A stretch of DNA of 35,927 nucleotides from a virus, in IMG/VR virus record IMGVR_UViG_3300020159_004199, positions 1 to 35,927 of that record. One strand, 5' to 3'. This document shows positions 1-8,974 of the stretch, piece by piece. Numbering within the stretch: the first letter of the stretch is position 1; each line of letters opens with the position of its first letter. The notes beneath the pieces were generated by a model, which had not been told where the DNA came from, ran no database searches, and was given only the letters and a program-made list of their open reading frames with translations. The position numbers and the translations under genes are program-made.

Positions 1-123
1 CGGACAGAATCATGCGCGGGGGAGCAGACGTTAATATACCAGTTTAAATAAATACTTGCAATAGTTTCACTAGACCCCTTGCTAGCCATGTTAAATTTAA
101 AAAAGACATACTAGCTGGGTGCT

Positions 124-141
124 GACCTAAGCAATTAGGTC
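124..141 (+). promoter_or_regulatory. Leader hairpin upstream of the capsid gene
   Basis: A perfect 7-bp inverted repeat (GACCTAA / TTAGGTC) closes a GCAA tetraloop of the stable GNRA type. No T-run follows, so it is a poor intrinsic terminator. It lies about 40 nt before the capsid start and could stabilise or insulate the capsid mRNA leader. Positions 1-183 otherwise hold no gene I can support; the upstream neighbour must lie outside the window. Confidence 0.45.
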
Positions 142-183
142 GCTCAATTCTATCCATCTTCAAATCATTAACGGAGAAAAAAA

Positions 184-1512
184 ATGTCATTCGACGAATC
201 AAGATTGAGTGAGCTACAAGGCGCACTCAGAACCAAAATGGCCGACAATAAAACTATTGCGGATTCATTCAAAATTGAGGACGGCATCGTTGTCGTTACT
301 CCAGAACAGAAATCAGCGTTCGACCACAACATGTCGGACATCCGCGAAATCAAGAGCCTCATCGATGGCCTTGAGCAAATGAAGTCAGTTGAACAATGGG
401 GCTCAGAGTCACAAGGTTCAGTATCTGGCTCATTCGACGCAGGTGCACAGTTCCGTCCAACAGAAGCCAAGTCTCTTGGCCAAATGTTCACAGACTCACC
501 AGAATTCAAGTCACTTCAGGGTGGCCGTAATGGTGCAAACATGGTTTCACCATTCGTGTTGAACTCTAGTGTTGCAAATGCCGGATTCAATGTCAAGGAT
601 GTCTACTCGGCACTGCCAACCGGCACGCCAGGTTCATTCGGAACAATCCAGCGTGACGCCATGGTTACTCCACCAACACGTACAAAGCGCGTTCGCGACT
701 TGTTCCCTGCACGCACCACAACTGCTGCTGTTATTGAATACTTCCGTATGCTCGGTTTCACAACACCAGGCACTACTGCAGTAAACAACGCAGGTCCAGT
801 AGCTGAGCGTAGCGGCGGTGCATTCGCAGCCAAGCCACAATCGTCATTCCAGTTCGTTGGTGAGCAGGCTCCTGTCCGCACACTCGCCCACTGGGAAGCA
901 GCGCACCGTAACGTGCTTGCTGACGAGCCACAGTTGCGTTCAATCATCGACAACGAACTCCTTTACGGACTTCGTCTCCAAGAGGATTACCAAATCCTTC
1001 AAGGCGATGGCACGGGCGAAAACCTCAAGGGCATCTTGGAGACCACCGGTATTCAGACATACGACTGGTCAGACGGTGCAACAGAACCAGTTGCAGACAC
1101 AAAGGCTGATGCAATCCGCCGTGCCGCAACTCTTGCCTTGTTGGCTTACTACGAACCAACTGGTGTCGTTTTGAACCCGCAAGACTGGGAAGACATCGAA
1201 CTTACCAAAGATGCAAACGGTCAGTACCTCATCGCAGTTTCGGTTGCAATGGGTGGCGAGCCAAAGCTTTGGCGCGTTCCTGTCGTAGACACTCCAGCAA
1301 TGCCAGTCGGTCAAGCTCTTATTGGTGCCTTCGGTACCGGAGCTCAACTGTACGACCGTGAACAAGCAAGCATCCGTATCTCGGAACAGCATGCAGACTT
1401 CTTCGTGCGTAACGCGATTGTCATCCTTGCTGAGCAGCGCCTCGCGCTTGCAGTCAAGCGTCCAGAGTCATTCGTCTCTGTCACGTTCGACGCAGCTCCA
1501 TCAGGAGCCTAA
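184..1512 (+). CDS. HK97-fold phage major capsid protein
   Basis: A 442-residue protein that should form the icosahedral shell. The first ~110 residues are polar and helix-prone (scaffold/delta-domain-like). The body carries the HK97-type signature: the long segment before residue 230, the E-loop/spine region, and ILQGDGTGENLKGIL near residues 270-285, which is characteristic of this family. The C-terminal part (ADFFVRNAIVILAEQRLALAVKRPESFV) matches the usual P-domain end. The start is fixed by GGAG at 173-176, 7 nt before ATG. Codon use is host-like (CGT for Arg, ATC/ATT for Ile), unlike the A-rich genes downstream, which fits very high expression. A strong terminator follows, so it can be a single-gene transcript. 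Terminase, portal and protease genes are presumably upstream, outside the window. Family assignment is confident; maturation cleavage near residue ~110 is inference. Confidence 0.93.
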   Translation: MSFDESRLSELQGALRTKMADNKTIADSFKIEDGIVVVTPEQKSAFDHNMSDIREIKSLIDGLEQMKSVEQWGSESQGSVSGSFDAGAQFRPTEAKSLGQMFTDSPEFKSLQGGRNGANMVSPFVLNSSVANAGFNVKDVYSALPTGTPGSFGTIQRDAMVTPPTRTKRVRDLFPARTTTAAVIEYFRMLGFTTPGTTAVNNAGPVAERSGGAFAAKPQSSFQFVGEQAPVRTLAHWEAAHRNVLADEPQLRSIIDNELLYGLRLQEDYQILQGDGTGENLKGILETTGIQTYDWSDGATEPVADTKADAIRRAATLALLAYYEPTGVVLNPQDWEDIELTKDANGQYLIAVSVAMGGEPKLWRVPVVDTPAMPVGQALIGAFGTGAQLYDREQASIRISEQHADFFVRNAIVILAEQRLALAVKRPESFVSVTFDAAPSGA

Positions 1513-1526
1513 TAAGCATTAAGCGA

Positions 1527-1563
1527 AACCCCGCTCATACCTTCGGGTGTGGGCGGGGTTTTT
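1527..1563 (+). terminator. Intrinsic terminator of the capsid gene
   Basis: A 15-bp GC-rich stem (AACCCCGCTCATACC paired with GGTGTGGGCGGGGTT, two G-U pairs) closes a TTCG tetraloop and runs into a T-tract. It sits 15 nt after the capsid stop. The UUCG loop makes it very stable. Confidence 0.92.
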
Positions 1564-1610
1564 GCTATGTATGGCATAATTAAAACATGCCTACCTTAGG
1601 GCTTATCCAG

Positions 1611-1648
1611 GAAATCCCTCGTCCTTGTTCTTGCAGGCGGGGGATTTC
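1611..1648 (+). other. Second intergenic hairpin
   Basis: GAAATCCC and GGGATTTC form the base of an imperfect 13-bp stem (with two possible G-U pairs) around a ~12-nt loop. No clean T-run follows; a small inverted repeat CTTGTT/AACAAG comes next. It may be a back-up terminator or an RNA-processing site between the capsid gene and the next operon. Confidence 0.4.
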
Positions 1649-1725
1649 TTGTTAAACAAGAGTACCCGAGGGTTTTAGTCATATGAGATAATGTTATTCT
1701 GTCCGTCAATTTTTAAAGGCCCTTT

Positions 1726-2343
1726 ATGGATGACACATCGAAAGAAATAGATGAACTTGCCGTTATTGAAGCAATGCTTAACAACCCTCAAGAAAAGTCA
1801 CTAACCGCATGGTTTACGGATAAAAAAGATTTGATTGAAGAAAAATCCGCAATACCCACAGACTCTGAACTATACGAAAGAGTTAAAGCTGAAGCTAAAG
1901 CTAAATTTGATGTTTATCCATCTGCCTATGCGAATGCTTGGCTAGTTCGTGAATACAAAAAACGCGGCGGCAGCTATAGAAAGGGAACCAAATCAATGTA
2001 CGACGGCGAAAATTTAGATAAACCAAAATGGATGACAAGCGGAATAAGGATAACTATTGAGTCTGAAGACCGCGACGAAACCTTTTTGGTTCCTGAAGAA
2101 AAAGAACTGGCGACTGCGCTTGTGTCTATAGCTAAAAAATATGGCAAGTTCAACCAAGACGGAACAGGTATATGGGCCGGATACGACTCGGCTAAAGACA
2201 ACGACGTTGCAAAAATTGGCGTTAAATGCAGTAACTGCGCCCTCTATGCCGGCGGCAACCAGTGTCGTATTATTGCATTGCCTGTCGAGCCAAATGGTAA
2301 ATGCAGATTTGCCGTAATCCCAGACGGAATAGTCTCGAAGTAA
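1726..2343 (+). CDS. Small virion-block protein with VYPSAYANAW motif and four-Cys tail
   Basis: 205 residues, no firm function. Residues ~50-85 hold AKAKFDVYPSAYANAWLV followed by EYKKRGG, a short domain I recall from small phage and giant-virus proteins (DUF5872-like; name from memory). The C-terminus has cysteines spaced C-x2-C-x8-C-x12-C (KCSNCALYAGGNQC then NGKC), a metal- or iron-sulfur-binding pattern. The start at 1726 has AAAGG 6 nt upstream. It is 8 nt from the giant gene that follows and is presumably co-transcribed with it. Both share the peptide EKSL, also at DNA level (AAGAAAAGTCACTA near 1793 and 3599). Codons are A-rich. A structural or head-associated role is inference from position. 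Confidence 0.75.
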   Translation: MDDTSKEIDELAVIEAMLNNPQEKSLTAWFTDKKDLIEEKSAIPTDSELYERVKAEAKAKFDVYPSAYANAWLVREYKKRGGSYRKGTKSMYDGENLDKPKWMTSGIRITIESEDRDETFLVPEEKELATALVSIAKKYGKFNQDGTGIWAGYDSAKDNDVAKIGVKCSNCALYAGGNQCRIIALPVEPNGKCRFAVIPDGIVSK

Positions 2344-2351
2344 CTAAAACC

Positions 2352-5300
2352 ATGGCCCGCCGCGTACTAAAAAAACTCCCAACAATAGGAAGAGCTTCTC
2401 GCTTTGAAGCGTTTAACCCTGACGCAATAGATGGCGACAACGACGGCATTGTTCAAGAGCTAACCAGGTTTGAACGCCCTGCAACAGCAAGAACTATTAG
2501 TGGAGCTATGTCAAAGCCTTTTGACATTAATCAACCCGTGCCCGAAATAATAGACGCTTTAATTAATGACCCATCTTTATACGACTTAGCACCACAAAAA
2601 ATACCGTCGGTTATATTCGAGATGGCCGGCGGAGACCGTGAACTTTTTGAACGTTCCAGAATTAGAAACGTAACTCCAAAAGGACAATGGTCCGAAAAAC
2701 GAATAATGGAACTAGTTAATGGTATAAAAATTGAACCGTCACCTGACGGTATTTTTACAATCGTTGCTCCCCCTATCCCCGAGATAAGAGAATTAATTGG
2801 TTTTGATGGGGATTTTTCCAACGTAAGGATTCCCTCGCCTGAAGCAAGAATTCGAATATATAAAGCAATTCTCGAAAATCTTAAAGAAAACAAAAATGAG
2901 AAACGCGCGTACGCCGAAACAATCAGTGAGAAGTTGTACAAAAAAGCCGATAACGGCATGTTTCTTCCACGTATGGAATATAACGACATGCGTGAATCTC
3001 TCGGCGAACAATATATGCCAGGTACGCCTTTCCATCCATTTGATGCAATATACGAACGTTTTTTAAGACTTTCAAACGACATGATGTTTGGCGCAGAGAT
3101 GAATCAGATGGAATACGTACAAGTCATGCATGACTTTTACGGGCATTTTGGAACTGGGCGTGGCTTTGACAGGCACGGAGAGTGGGCTAACTATTTAGCA
3201 ATGGTTCATGCTGCTGAAACAGTGAGTGAAGGCGATGACGAAATAATCGACCAAATAGCATTTGCGTTCTTTGACAGAATAATGACATCTCAACTTGCGG
3301 CCTGGGAAGAAGTTGACGAGAAAAGAGGAATCAGCACGGCTCAAGAAGCCCAAAGATTGATTTGGGAAATAATCCAACGTGAACATGATACGTGGGTAGA
3401 TAGAGACACGATGAGGCAAATAATTGGGATAGATGACCCTCTTACTTACTCTCGGCCTAAGACAAAATCACTATCCGAAAAAACTGAAACAATAAAAAAA
3501 CGAGCAGTTGCGTATCTTCATTCAATCGTGGACAACAACGTCGTAGAGACAGGACAGACTCACTCTTCTTTTGTTACAAAGAAAAATCCTGCAGTTGAAG
3601 AAAAGTCACTACGTAGATTTAACAGGTTCGACCGATTCGACCCCAACGCAATAGACGCCGACGGCGATGGAAAGGTTCAAGACGCAACTCGTTTTGAAAG
3701 ACCTGGATTACCTAGGGCTCCTAAAACACCTCGCCTAACCGGAGCAATGGCCAGGCCGCGCACGATGGATGAGCGGAATAAAAAAATTGTTGAGAAATAC
3801 AACAGCGGTCAGACGGCTAGACAAATAGCTAAAGAATTTGGCATGAACGAAGAAGCTGTTGAAGGTGTTTTAAAAGTCATGCGCAGACGTGGAGAAACAT
3901 TAAGAGCCCCCCTGACGGAAAGTGTTCAAGGACAACAAGAAGAAGCAAGAAAACTTTTTGATGAAGGTAAAACGTATAGCGAGATTGGTTATGCACTTGG
4001 CCTGACAAGAAGGCAGGCATACAATTTAATACGCAAATACGGAGAAGGACGTCAAAAACAACGCTCTATTGGCATAAAAGAAAGAAATGCCAAAATACTT
4101 GAAATGTTTGACTCAGGAAAAACTCGTCAAGAAATTGCAGACGAGTTCGACATTACTAGAGGCAGAGTGAATGAGGTGTTGCTTGAAAACGGAAGAAAAC
4201 GGCGAGTTAAACCAAAAGTTGAAAAAGAAAACACCAACCGCTTAAGCCGAAACCTCGAAAAGCGTAGAGCGGCGCTCGAAGTTTTAGGTTCCGAATTCGA
4301 AGCAGCGCGCGCCTTGCGTCCAACACCACAAATAGAGCCGTTACCCGTTGTAAACAGAACAGTACGTGCCCCTAAAGAACCACGTCGCACTCCCAAAAAG
4401 CCTAAGCCCCCTGCTCCCAAAACTAGAAAAGCTAGTCCTTCAAAAGATGTTGTTCCAAAGAAGAAAGAACCACGCCCTGCTCCTTCGCCCAAACCGGTTG
4501 TTGCTTCACCCAAACCGGTTGTTGCTTCACCCAAACCGGTTGTTGCTACTCCAAAACCGACACCTCCTATATTCATACCAGAAGGAATACCAGAATCTAG
4601 TAGAAGAATTCTTCAAGATTACGACGCCGGAAAAACAGTACTTGAGCTGGCCAAAGAAAGAAACATGAAGACTGGAGACATTCTTCAAACTTTAGTTAAG
4701 TACCGTCTGCCAGACAAAAGCGGCCGCATGACAATACCTAGGTCTTCAGGTGGATTAAAAGGCTCTATTGGTAGAAAAGGCCGCAAAAAGTCGATGCAAA
4801 AATACATAGACAATCCCCGTCTAGATATTGACGCAGAAACAATAGCTGAGTCTATTGGATTCTGGAGAGGCTTTTCTCTCGGAAGTGGAAGGATTAGTCC
4901 TGACAGCTACAACTACGCTAATCACCCGCAATTTTCTTATGATTTACAAACCGGCAAGCCGGTGGTTATTTTAGGCTCACGAACAGACTCTGCTGCAGAT
5001 ATTGAAAAAATAATAAAAGAAGGCAAGTACCTAATACGGAAATCTGGAACCTACGGCCTTGGAGGTAACTTTGGATTTGATGGAGACCCAATCATCGGAG
5101 AGGTTTATGAAGAATCTCTTGGGGTTGCGCGGTATCCAGGAACTTTAGCAAGAGTAAACCGCCTTATAGTAAAACTTAAATTACGGAACCCAATTGTTTA
5201 TAACGTTGGAATTTTAGAGGGACTCGAAGACTTTGCTTACAATTCCGAGATGTTTAGGTATAAAGACGGAGACGAAACCGGGCCAAGAGAAAATAGAATT

Positions 5301-8300
5301 ACAAACTTAAGAGAACAAACGAATGAATTCATTAAACAGCTCGGCGGAGAAAAGAAGGTTCGCGGTCTGTATAAAAAACTTTTAGAGACTGTAGAAAAAG
5401 AAGTTTCTTTAAACAGTTTTGACGATTCATGGAGCGCAAACGATGCCATTGAAAGATTAAATCGTTACGCAAAAATAGTCGAAGGTGGGGACATAGGGCA
5501 TATAGGACACCGCGATTTTAATCGGCTGGCGCGTGCTGCTGGCCATGATGCAATTGTTCGTCTTGCAATTGGACACTGGGAACCAGATACAAGCCACATT
5601 ATTGTTCTTGACGAAAGAAGTATAAAAATTGTTGGAAAACGTCCGGCTTATAATAAAGAAACTATTGAGGCCGAAGAATTAAGAATGGTCAACCGTTTTA
5701 TAGAGATGATAAACAGCCCTAACGGTCCGTTTTATCCAGGATTCCTAAGTGCGAGAGACATTAAGGAATATATTGCCAACATTGAAAAACTGCTTTTAGA
5801 CAAAGAAGCGAATCCAGATTCATGGACCGAAGTAGATGATAATTCGATAATTCGCCAAGCTCGCTATATTTTTAGGTCTTACGGAATGGGGCAAGCGGAA
5901 ATTAAATTTGCAGAAGAAAACGGCATCGAAACAAGTGAAGAGATAAAAAACACCCTTGAGGAAGGGTTGCAAATTGCGCTCGCCACTAACGGTTTAAAAA
6001 GAAAAAAGGGAAACAAACTTTCTGGGTCAATACGAAGAGCAGAACCAGAAGTATGGGAGATGCCGGAAGACGATTTAATACCTTTTGATGCTGGCGACTA
6101 TGATAACGAACTTGAGGGTGGAGCGTTATACGACGAGATGATTGGCCCTAAGCCAAAAGTAAACAGACCCAATGACAGAAAGCCGTTAACATTAGAATCA
6201 GCAACACAAAGACGCACTGCGCTAATTGCTGGTGGGTTTGTAAATCTTGATGACGAAATACAGGTGAGAGACGGCAAGTCCATATCTCAGCAAGCAAGAG
6301 AGGCCATAGCTCGAGATTTTGCAGAAGACAAACTTAGCTTGGCCGAAATTTTAAAAAAATACAAAGTCGGCGAAAGCTGGCTTCGTAAACATTTTCCAGA
6401 AATGGAATCTAAACAGTCTCGTAATAGACGCAGAAATGACTCAATACGTCAAGATTTCCTAGATGGTGCAACTATTGATTTCTTATCTAATAAATACAAT
6501 ATTTCTCCTAGGCATCTTCGTCGAAACATTGTAAGCGACTTGCTGAAAGAGCGAGGCGACACAGCAGACGCGCAAGAAAGTTACAAGGACCAATCAAACA
6601 GAAGAACCAATAGACGTTCAAGAAAAAATTCAAAAAAAACTAGCAAGACCAAACCAAACCCTTCTGAGTCGGTTGGCCCAAACAAAGACACAACTGCAGA
6701 TGTTCCAACTGAACCACTCATAACGCCTGGTGGGATTTCTGGTTCTATGTCAAATGAGAATTTTAATGTTGGATTAACCCTAAAAACTAAACTAAAAATA
6801 TCACCGTTAGAAAATGGATTATTTAAAGTAGAAATAGATTATGGCGACTTAACAATAAGTGCCGAAGTTGACCTAGATAACTACTCTTCGTACAAAGACG
6901 CTTATGATAGATGGATTGACTGGGATGGCAACTACGGCATGCGTGTTGCTTCATCTGCACTAATGGGGGAAAACCTTCCAGAAGCATGGGGTTACCGCGG
7001 AACCGACGATGGGACACACCATCACGACGTAATCAGTACCGGCGTAATGGTTTCTGGCGCTAAAGAATCTTTGTCAACCGTAGAGAAGCAAGTGACGGAT
7101 GCATTAATAGCCCTCCATCACATCAATACCGGTAAGGAGACCAATATTCGTCCTATTTACCGTGGTATTTCAAATATTACTGCCGGAAACGAACTGCTTA
7201 GCATGGGGAGCGGCAGTATCGTTACGCTGCCTCTCTCGGCTTTTACTGCAGATAGAAAAGTTGCAAACATGTATGCGACAGCAATGGGGACAACAAACGA
7301 CGGTCTTATACTTGAAGTTCTTCCAGGCGCGCGCGTAGGAGATGCTGCCGGAGACCAGTACCTACATAGGTTTGACTTGCTTGACGACAAAGGAAATGTA
7401 GAAGGCTCAGCTATTGATGTTACAGAATCAATTACACAAGGCAGATTTAAATTTGTAAAGATGTCTACAATTCTCGTGGCGAACCAATCAGGCGGAAACG
7501 ACTCAGTAAAGAAAATAACCCTTGAACAAATAGAAACATTTAACCCTGTTAAAGGTTCCTACGAAAAAAATTCAGGGAGACTATCCGGCTCCATGTCGTC
7601 CAAAAGAGACCAGTTTTTGGCTCGACTTGGAGACGTAAGACCAATCACTCAAGGTCTCGTTCCAGAAGACGTACAATCCCTTCAAGCCCGGGCTATTGAA
7701 ATGTATGTTCAAAGGAGCCCGACACTAATAAGACAGCTTTCTGATATCGAAGCACGTAACAGCTGGCAAACGGCTGCTGATGCCATCAACCCTGACGGCT
7801 CACGAATGTCTAAAGAGCAATACATAGCATTCAAAACAAACGAAATGCGTCAAATAGCTCAACAGTACGCTTCACGCAGGTTAAATAAATACGACCCCGA
7901 CACACGACCGCGTCATTTAGAACAACTTCAACATAACGTTGATTTAATGTTTGCTGCTTCTCCGGAATTGCAAATGCTTTGCGAACAGTATGGATACCCT
8001 TTGTACGCAATATTTAATGCGCAGGAAGTCAGAGACAAAGACGGAAAACCCGTATGGAAACCCAACGCGGAAGCACACGAAAAAAACATGCCCGGCACCG
8101 TCAATGGTATAACTTTGATGGGACTAAGTATTTCAGCTATCCACCCATACAGTGATGATGCGTTTATCCCTGAAGGGATGCTTTTTGGACAGGCCATACA
8201 AGACCAACGGCGTCTTCTTAATGGCCACTGGGGAATTCGTCCTGAAGCATACGGAACAGGCGTAGATACAGACCCCTTGTCCCTACATAAACTGCTTATC

Positions 8301-8741
8301 GAGCAGCATATGAGTGAATATGAAAAGCTTGGACGTCGTCCGGACTTAACTGATTCAAATACACCTCTTGGAACACTTAGGCACGAAACCTCGCACAGTA
8401 TTCACAGCGGGATGCTAGCCAGAGCACTACTGGATGTTTTAGAAAACCCATCTATTGAGACTCGCGAAAGATATGCATTGCTTTCACTAATGCTTAAACC
8501 AAACTGGCAGGCCGCCATTGCGGCTAGCGCCGGCAGCAGCAAGCAGGTGCAGATGATGTACGACCAAGCCGTAAGCGATTACGCGGCAAGCTCTCCGCCG
8601 GAGTGGTTTGCGGAGACACTAAGCGCAGCTTTGTCACCAAGTGAAAAAACTCGTGCTCTGTTAAATTTTAATCATCGCGGTATATTGGCTTTTGCAATTC
8701 CTGAACTTCGTAAATATTTGATAGAAGGAGACTGGCCGTGA
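2352..8741 (+). CDS. Giant modular polyprotein-like virion protein (HTH, ART-like and metallopeptidase domains)
   Basis: 2129 residues counted from ATG 2352 (MARRVLKK); an in-frame ATG at 2301 lies inside the previous gene and is less likely. Modules in order: Ca-loop-like DGDNDG (27-32); a domain with HDFYGH (260-265) and a following RHGEW; a second loop DADGDG (435-440), both loops inside R-F-[DN]-P-[ND]-A-I-D...RFERP; four helix-turn-helix units (~472-514, 528-566, 576-615, 751-790) with a Lys/Pro linker; an ART-like domain (WRG at 838-840, AGHDAIV from ~1063 to IKIVG ~1095); two more HTH units (~1314-1352, 1361-1402); an ADP-ribosyltransferase-like domain (IYRG 1602-1605, S1629-x2-T1632, E1692 before QGRF); and a zincin-like domain with HETSH (2011-2015) and EWFAE (2084-2088). 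A motif [IL]-x-G-[SA]-[MI] recurs at 49, 462, 802, 1223, 1462 and 1744, each time at a module border. I infer a processed or internal virion protein delivered into the host. Domain calls are motif-based. AGA and ATA codons are frequent. Confidence 0.8.
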   Translation: MARRVLKKLPTIGRASRFEAFNPDAIDGDNDGIVQELTRFERPATARTISGAMSKPFDINQPVPEIIDALINDPSLYDLAPQKIPSVIFEMAGGDRELFERSRIRNVTPKGQWSEKRIMELVNGIKIEPSPDGIFTIVAPPIPEIRELIGFDGDFSNVRIPSPEARIRIYKAILENLKENKNEKRAYAETISEKLYKKADNGMFLPRMEYNDMRESLGEQYMPGTPFHPFDAIYERFLRLSNDMMFGAEMNQMEYVQVMHDFYGHFGTGRGFDRHGEWANYLAMVHAAETVSEGDDEIIDQIAFAFFDRIMTSQLAAWEEVDEKRGISTAQEAQRLIWEIIQREHDTWVDRDTMRQIIGIDDPLTYSRPKTKSLSEKTETIKKRAVAYLHSIVDNNVVETGQTHSSFVTKKNPAVEEKSLRRFNRFDRFDPNAIDADGDGKVQDATRFERPGLPRAPKTPRLTGAMARPRTMDERNKKIVEKYNSGQTARQIAKEFGMNEEAVEGVLKVMRRRGETLRAPLTESVQGQQEEARKLFDEGKTYSEIGYALGLTRRQAYNLIRKYGEGRQKQRSIGIKERNAKILEMFDSGKTRQEIADEFDITRGRVNEVLLENGRKRRVKPKVEKENTNRLSRNLEKRRAALEVLGSEFEAARALRPTPQIEPLPVVNRTVRAPKEPRRTPKKPKPPAPKTRKASPSKDVVPKKKEPRPAPSPKPVVASPKPVVASPKPVVATPKPTPPIFIPEGIPESSRRILQDYDAGKTVLELAKERNMKTGDILQTLVKYRLPDKSGRMTIPRSSGGLKGSIGRKGRKKSMQKYIDNPRLDIDAETIAESIGFWRGFSLGSGRISPDSYNYANHPQFSYDLQTGKPVVILGSRTDSAADIEKIIKEGKYLIRKSGTYGLGGNFGFDGDPIIGEVYEESLGVARYPGTLARVNRLIVKLKLRNPIVYNVGILEGLEDFAYNSEMFRYKDGDETGPRENRITNLREQTNEFIKQLGGEKKVRGLYKKLLETVEKEVSLNSFDDSWSANDAIERLNRYAKIVEGGDIGHIGHRDFNRLARAAGHDAIVRLAIGHWEPDTSHIIVLDERSIKIVGKRPAYNKETIEAEELRMVNRFIEMINSPNGPFYPGFLSARDIKEYIANIEKLLLDKEANPDSWTEVDDNSIIRQARYIFRSYGMGQAEIKFAEENGIETSEEIKNTLEEGLQIALATNGLKRKKGNKLSGSIRRAEPEVWEMPEDDLIPFDAGDYDNELEGGALYDEMIGPKPKVNRPNDRKPLTLESATQRRTALIAGGFVNLDDEIQVRDGKSISQQAREAIARDFAEDKLSLAEILKKYKVGESWLRKHFPEMESKQSRNRRRNDSIRQDFLDGATIDFLSNKYNISPRHLRRNIVSDLLKERGDTADAQESYKDQSNRRTNRRSRKNSKKTSKTKPNPSESVGPNKDTTADVPTEPLITPGGISGSMSNENFNVGLTLKTKLKISPLENGLFKVEIDYGDLTISAEVDLDNYSSYKDAYDRWIDWDGNYGMRVASSALMGENLPEAWGYRGTDDGTHHHDVISTGVMVSGAKESLSTVEKQVTDALIALHHINTGKETNIRPIYRGISNITAGNELLSMGSGSIVTLPLSAFTADRKVANMYATAMGTTNDGLILEVLPGARVGDAAGDQYLHRFDLLDDKGNVEGSAIDVTESITQGRFKFVKMSTILVANQSGGNDSVKKITLEQIETFNPVKGSYEKNSGRLSGSMSSKRDQFLARLGDVRPITQGLVPEDVQSLQARAIEMYVQRSPTLIRQLSDIEARNSWQTAADAINPDGSRMSKEQYIAFKTNEMRQIAQQYASRRLNKYDPDTRPRHLEQLQHNVDLMFAASPELQMLCEQYGYPLYAIFNAQEVRDKDGKPVWKPNAEAHEKNMPGTVNGITLMGLSISAIHPYSDDAFIPEGMLFGQAIQDQRRLLNGHWGIRPEAYGTGVDTDPLSLHKLLIEQHMSEYEKLGRRPDLTDSNTPLGTLRHETSHSIHSGMLARALLDVLENPSIETRERYALLSLMLKPNWQAAIAASAGSSKQVQMMYDQAVSDYAASSPPEWFAETLSAALSPSEKTRALLNFNHRGILAFAIPELRKYLIEGDWP
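4488..4550 (+). repeat. Three 21-bp tandem repeats in the giant gene
   Basis: Three in-frame copies encode SPKPVVA-type heptads (residues ~713-733). The first two are identical; the third ends in ACT instead of TCA. They extend a Lys/Pro-rich linker between the third and fourth HTH units. The DNA identity indicates recent slippage or expansion. Confidence 0.9.
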
Positions 8742-8974
8742 GACCGTTTAAGGGCGCTAAAACACAAAAAGAGGCAGACGACATAGTTCAATCAGTTCAA
8801 AAATTTTGGCGTGATTCGTATGGTGATTATCAAGAAATGATGGGTCGTGAAGTTATTGCGGCTCAGGACCAAAATATTGCGTTACACTTTTCAGATGCCA
8901 TGAATTCAATAGAAAAGATGGCTAAAGAACTAAAGTCTTCTAAGAAACCAAAACGAGGCAAGAATGACACATGA
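8738..8974 (+). CDS. Small hypothetical protein following the giant gene
   Basis: 78 residues, GTG start that overlaps the stop of the giant gene by 4 nt (GTGA), with a good ribosome site AGAAGGAG at 8723-8730. The two genes are therefore translationally coupled. The protein is mostly helical and charged, with a Lys/Arg-rich tail (KSSKKPKRGKN). No family is recognised. Its tight coupling suggests a partner or chaperone of the giant protein, which is inference only. Confidence 0.7.
   Translation: MRPFKGAKTQKEADDIVQSVQKFWRDSYGDYQEMMGREVIAAQDQNIALHFSDAMNSIEKMAKELKSSKKPKRGKNDT

Noticed and set aside
2301-2351. ATG 2301 as start of the giant protein
   Set aside because: It lies inside the upstream gene and adds 17 residues without similarity to the repeated MARR/RFxAFNPDAID leader; ATG 2352 is more natural although its ribosome site is weak.
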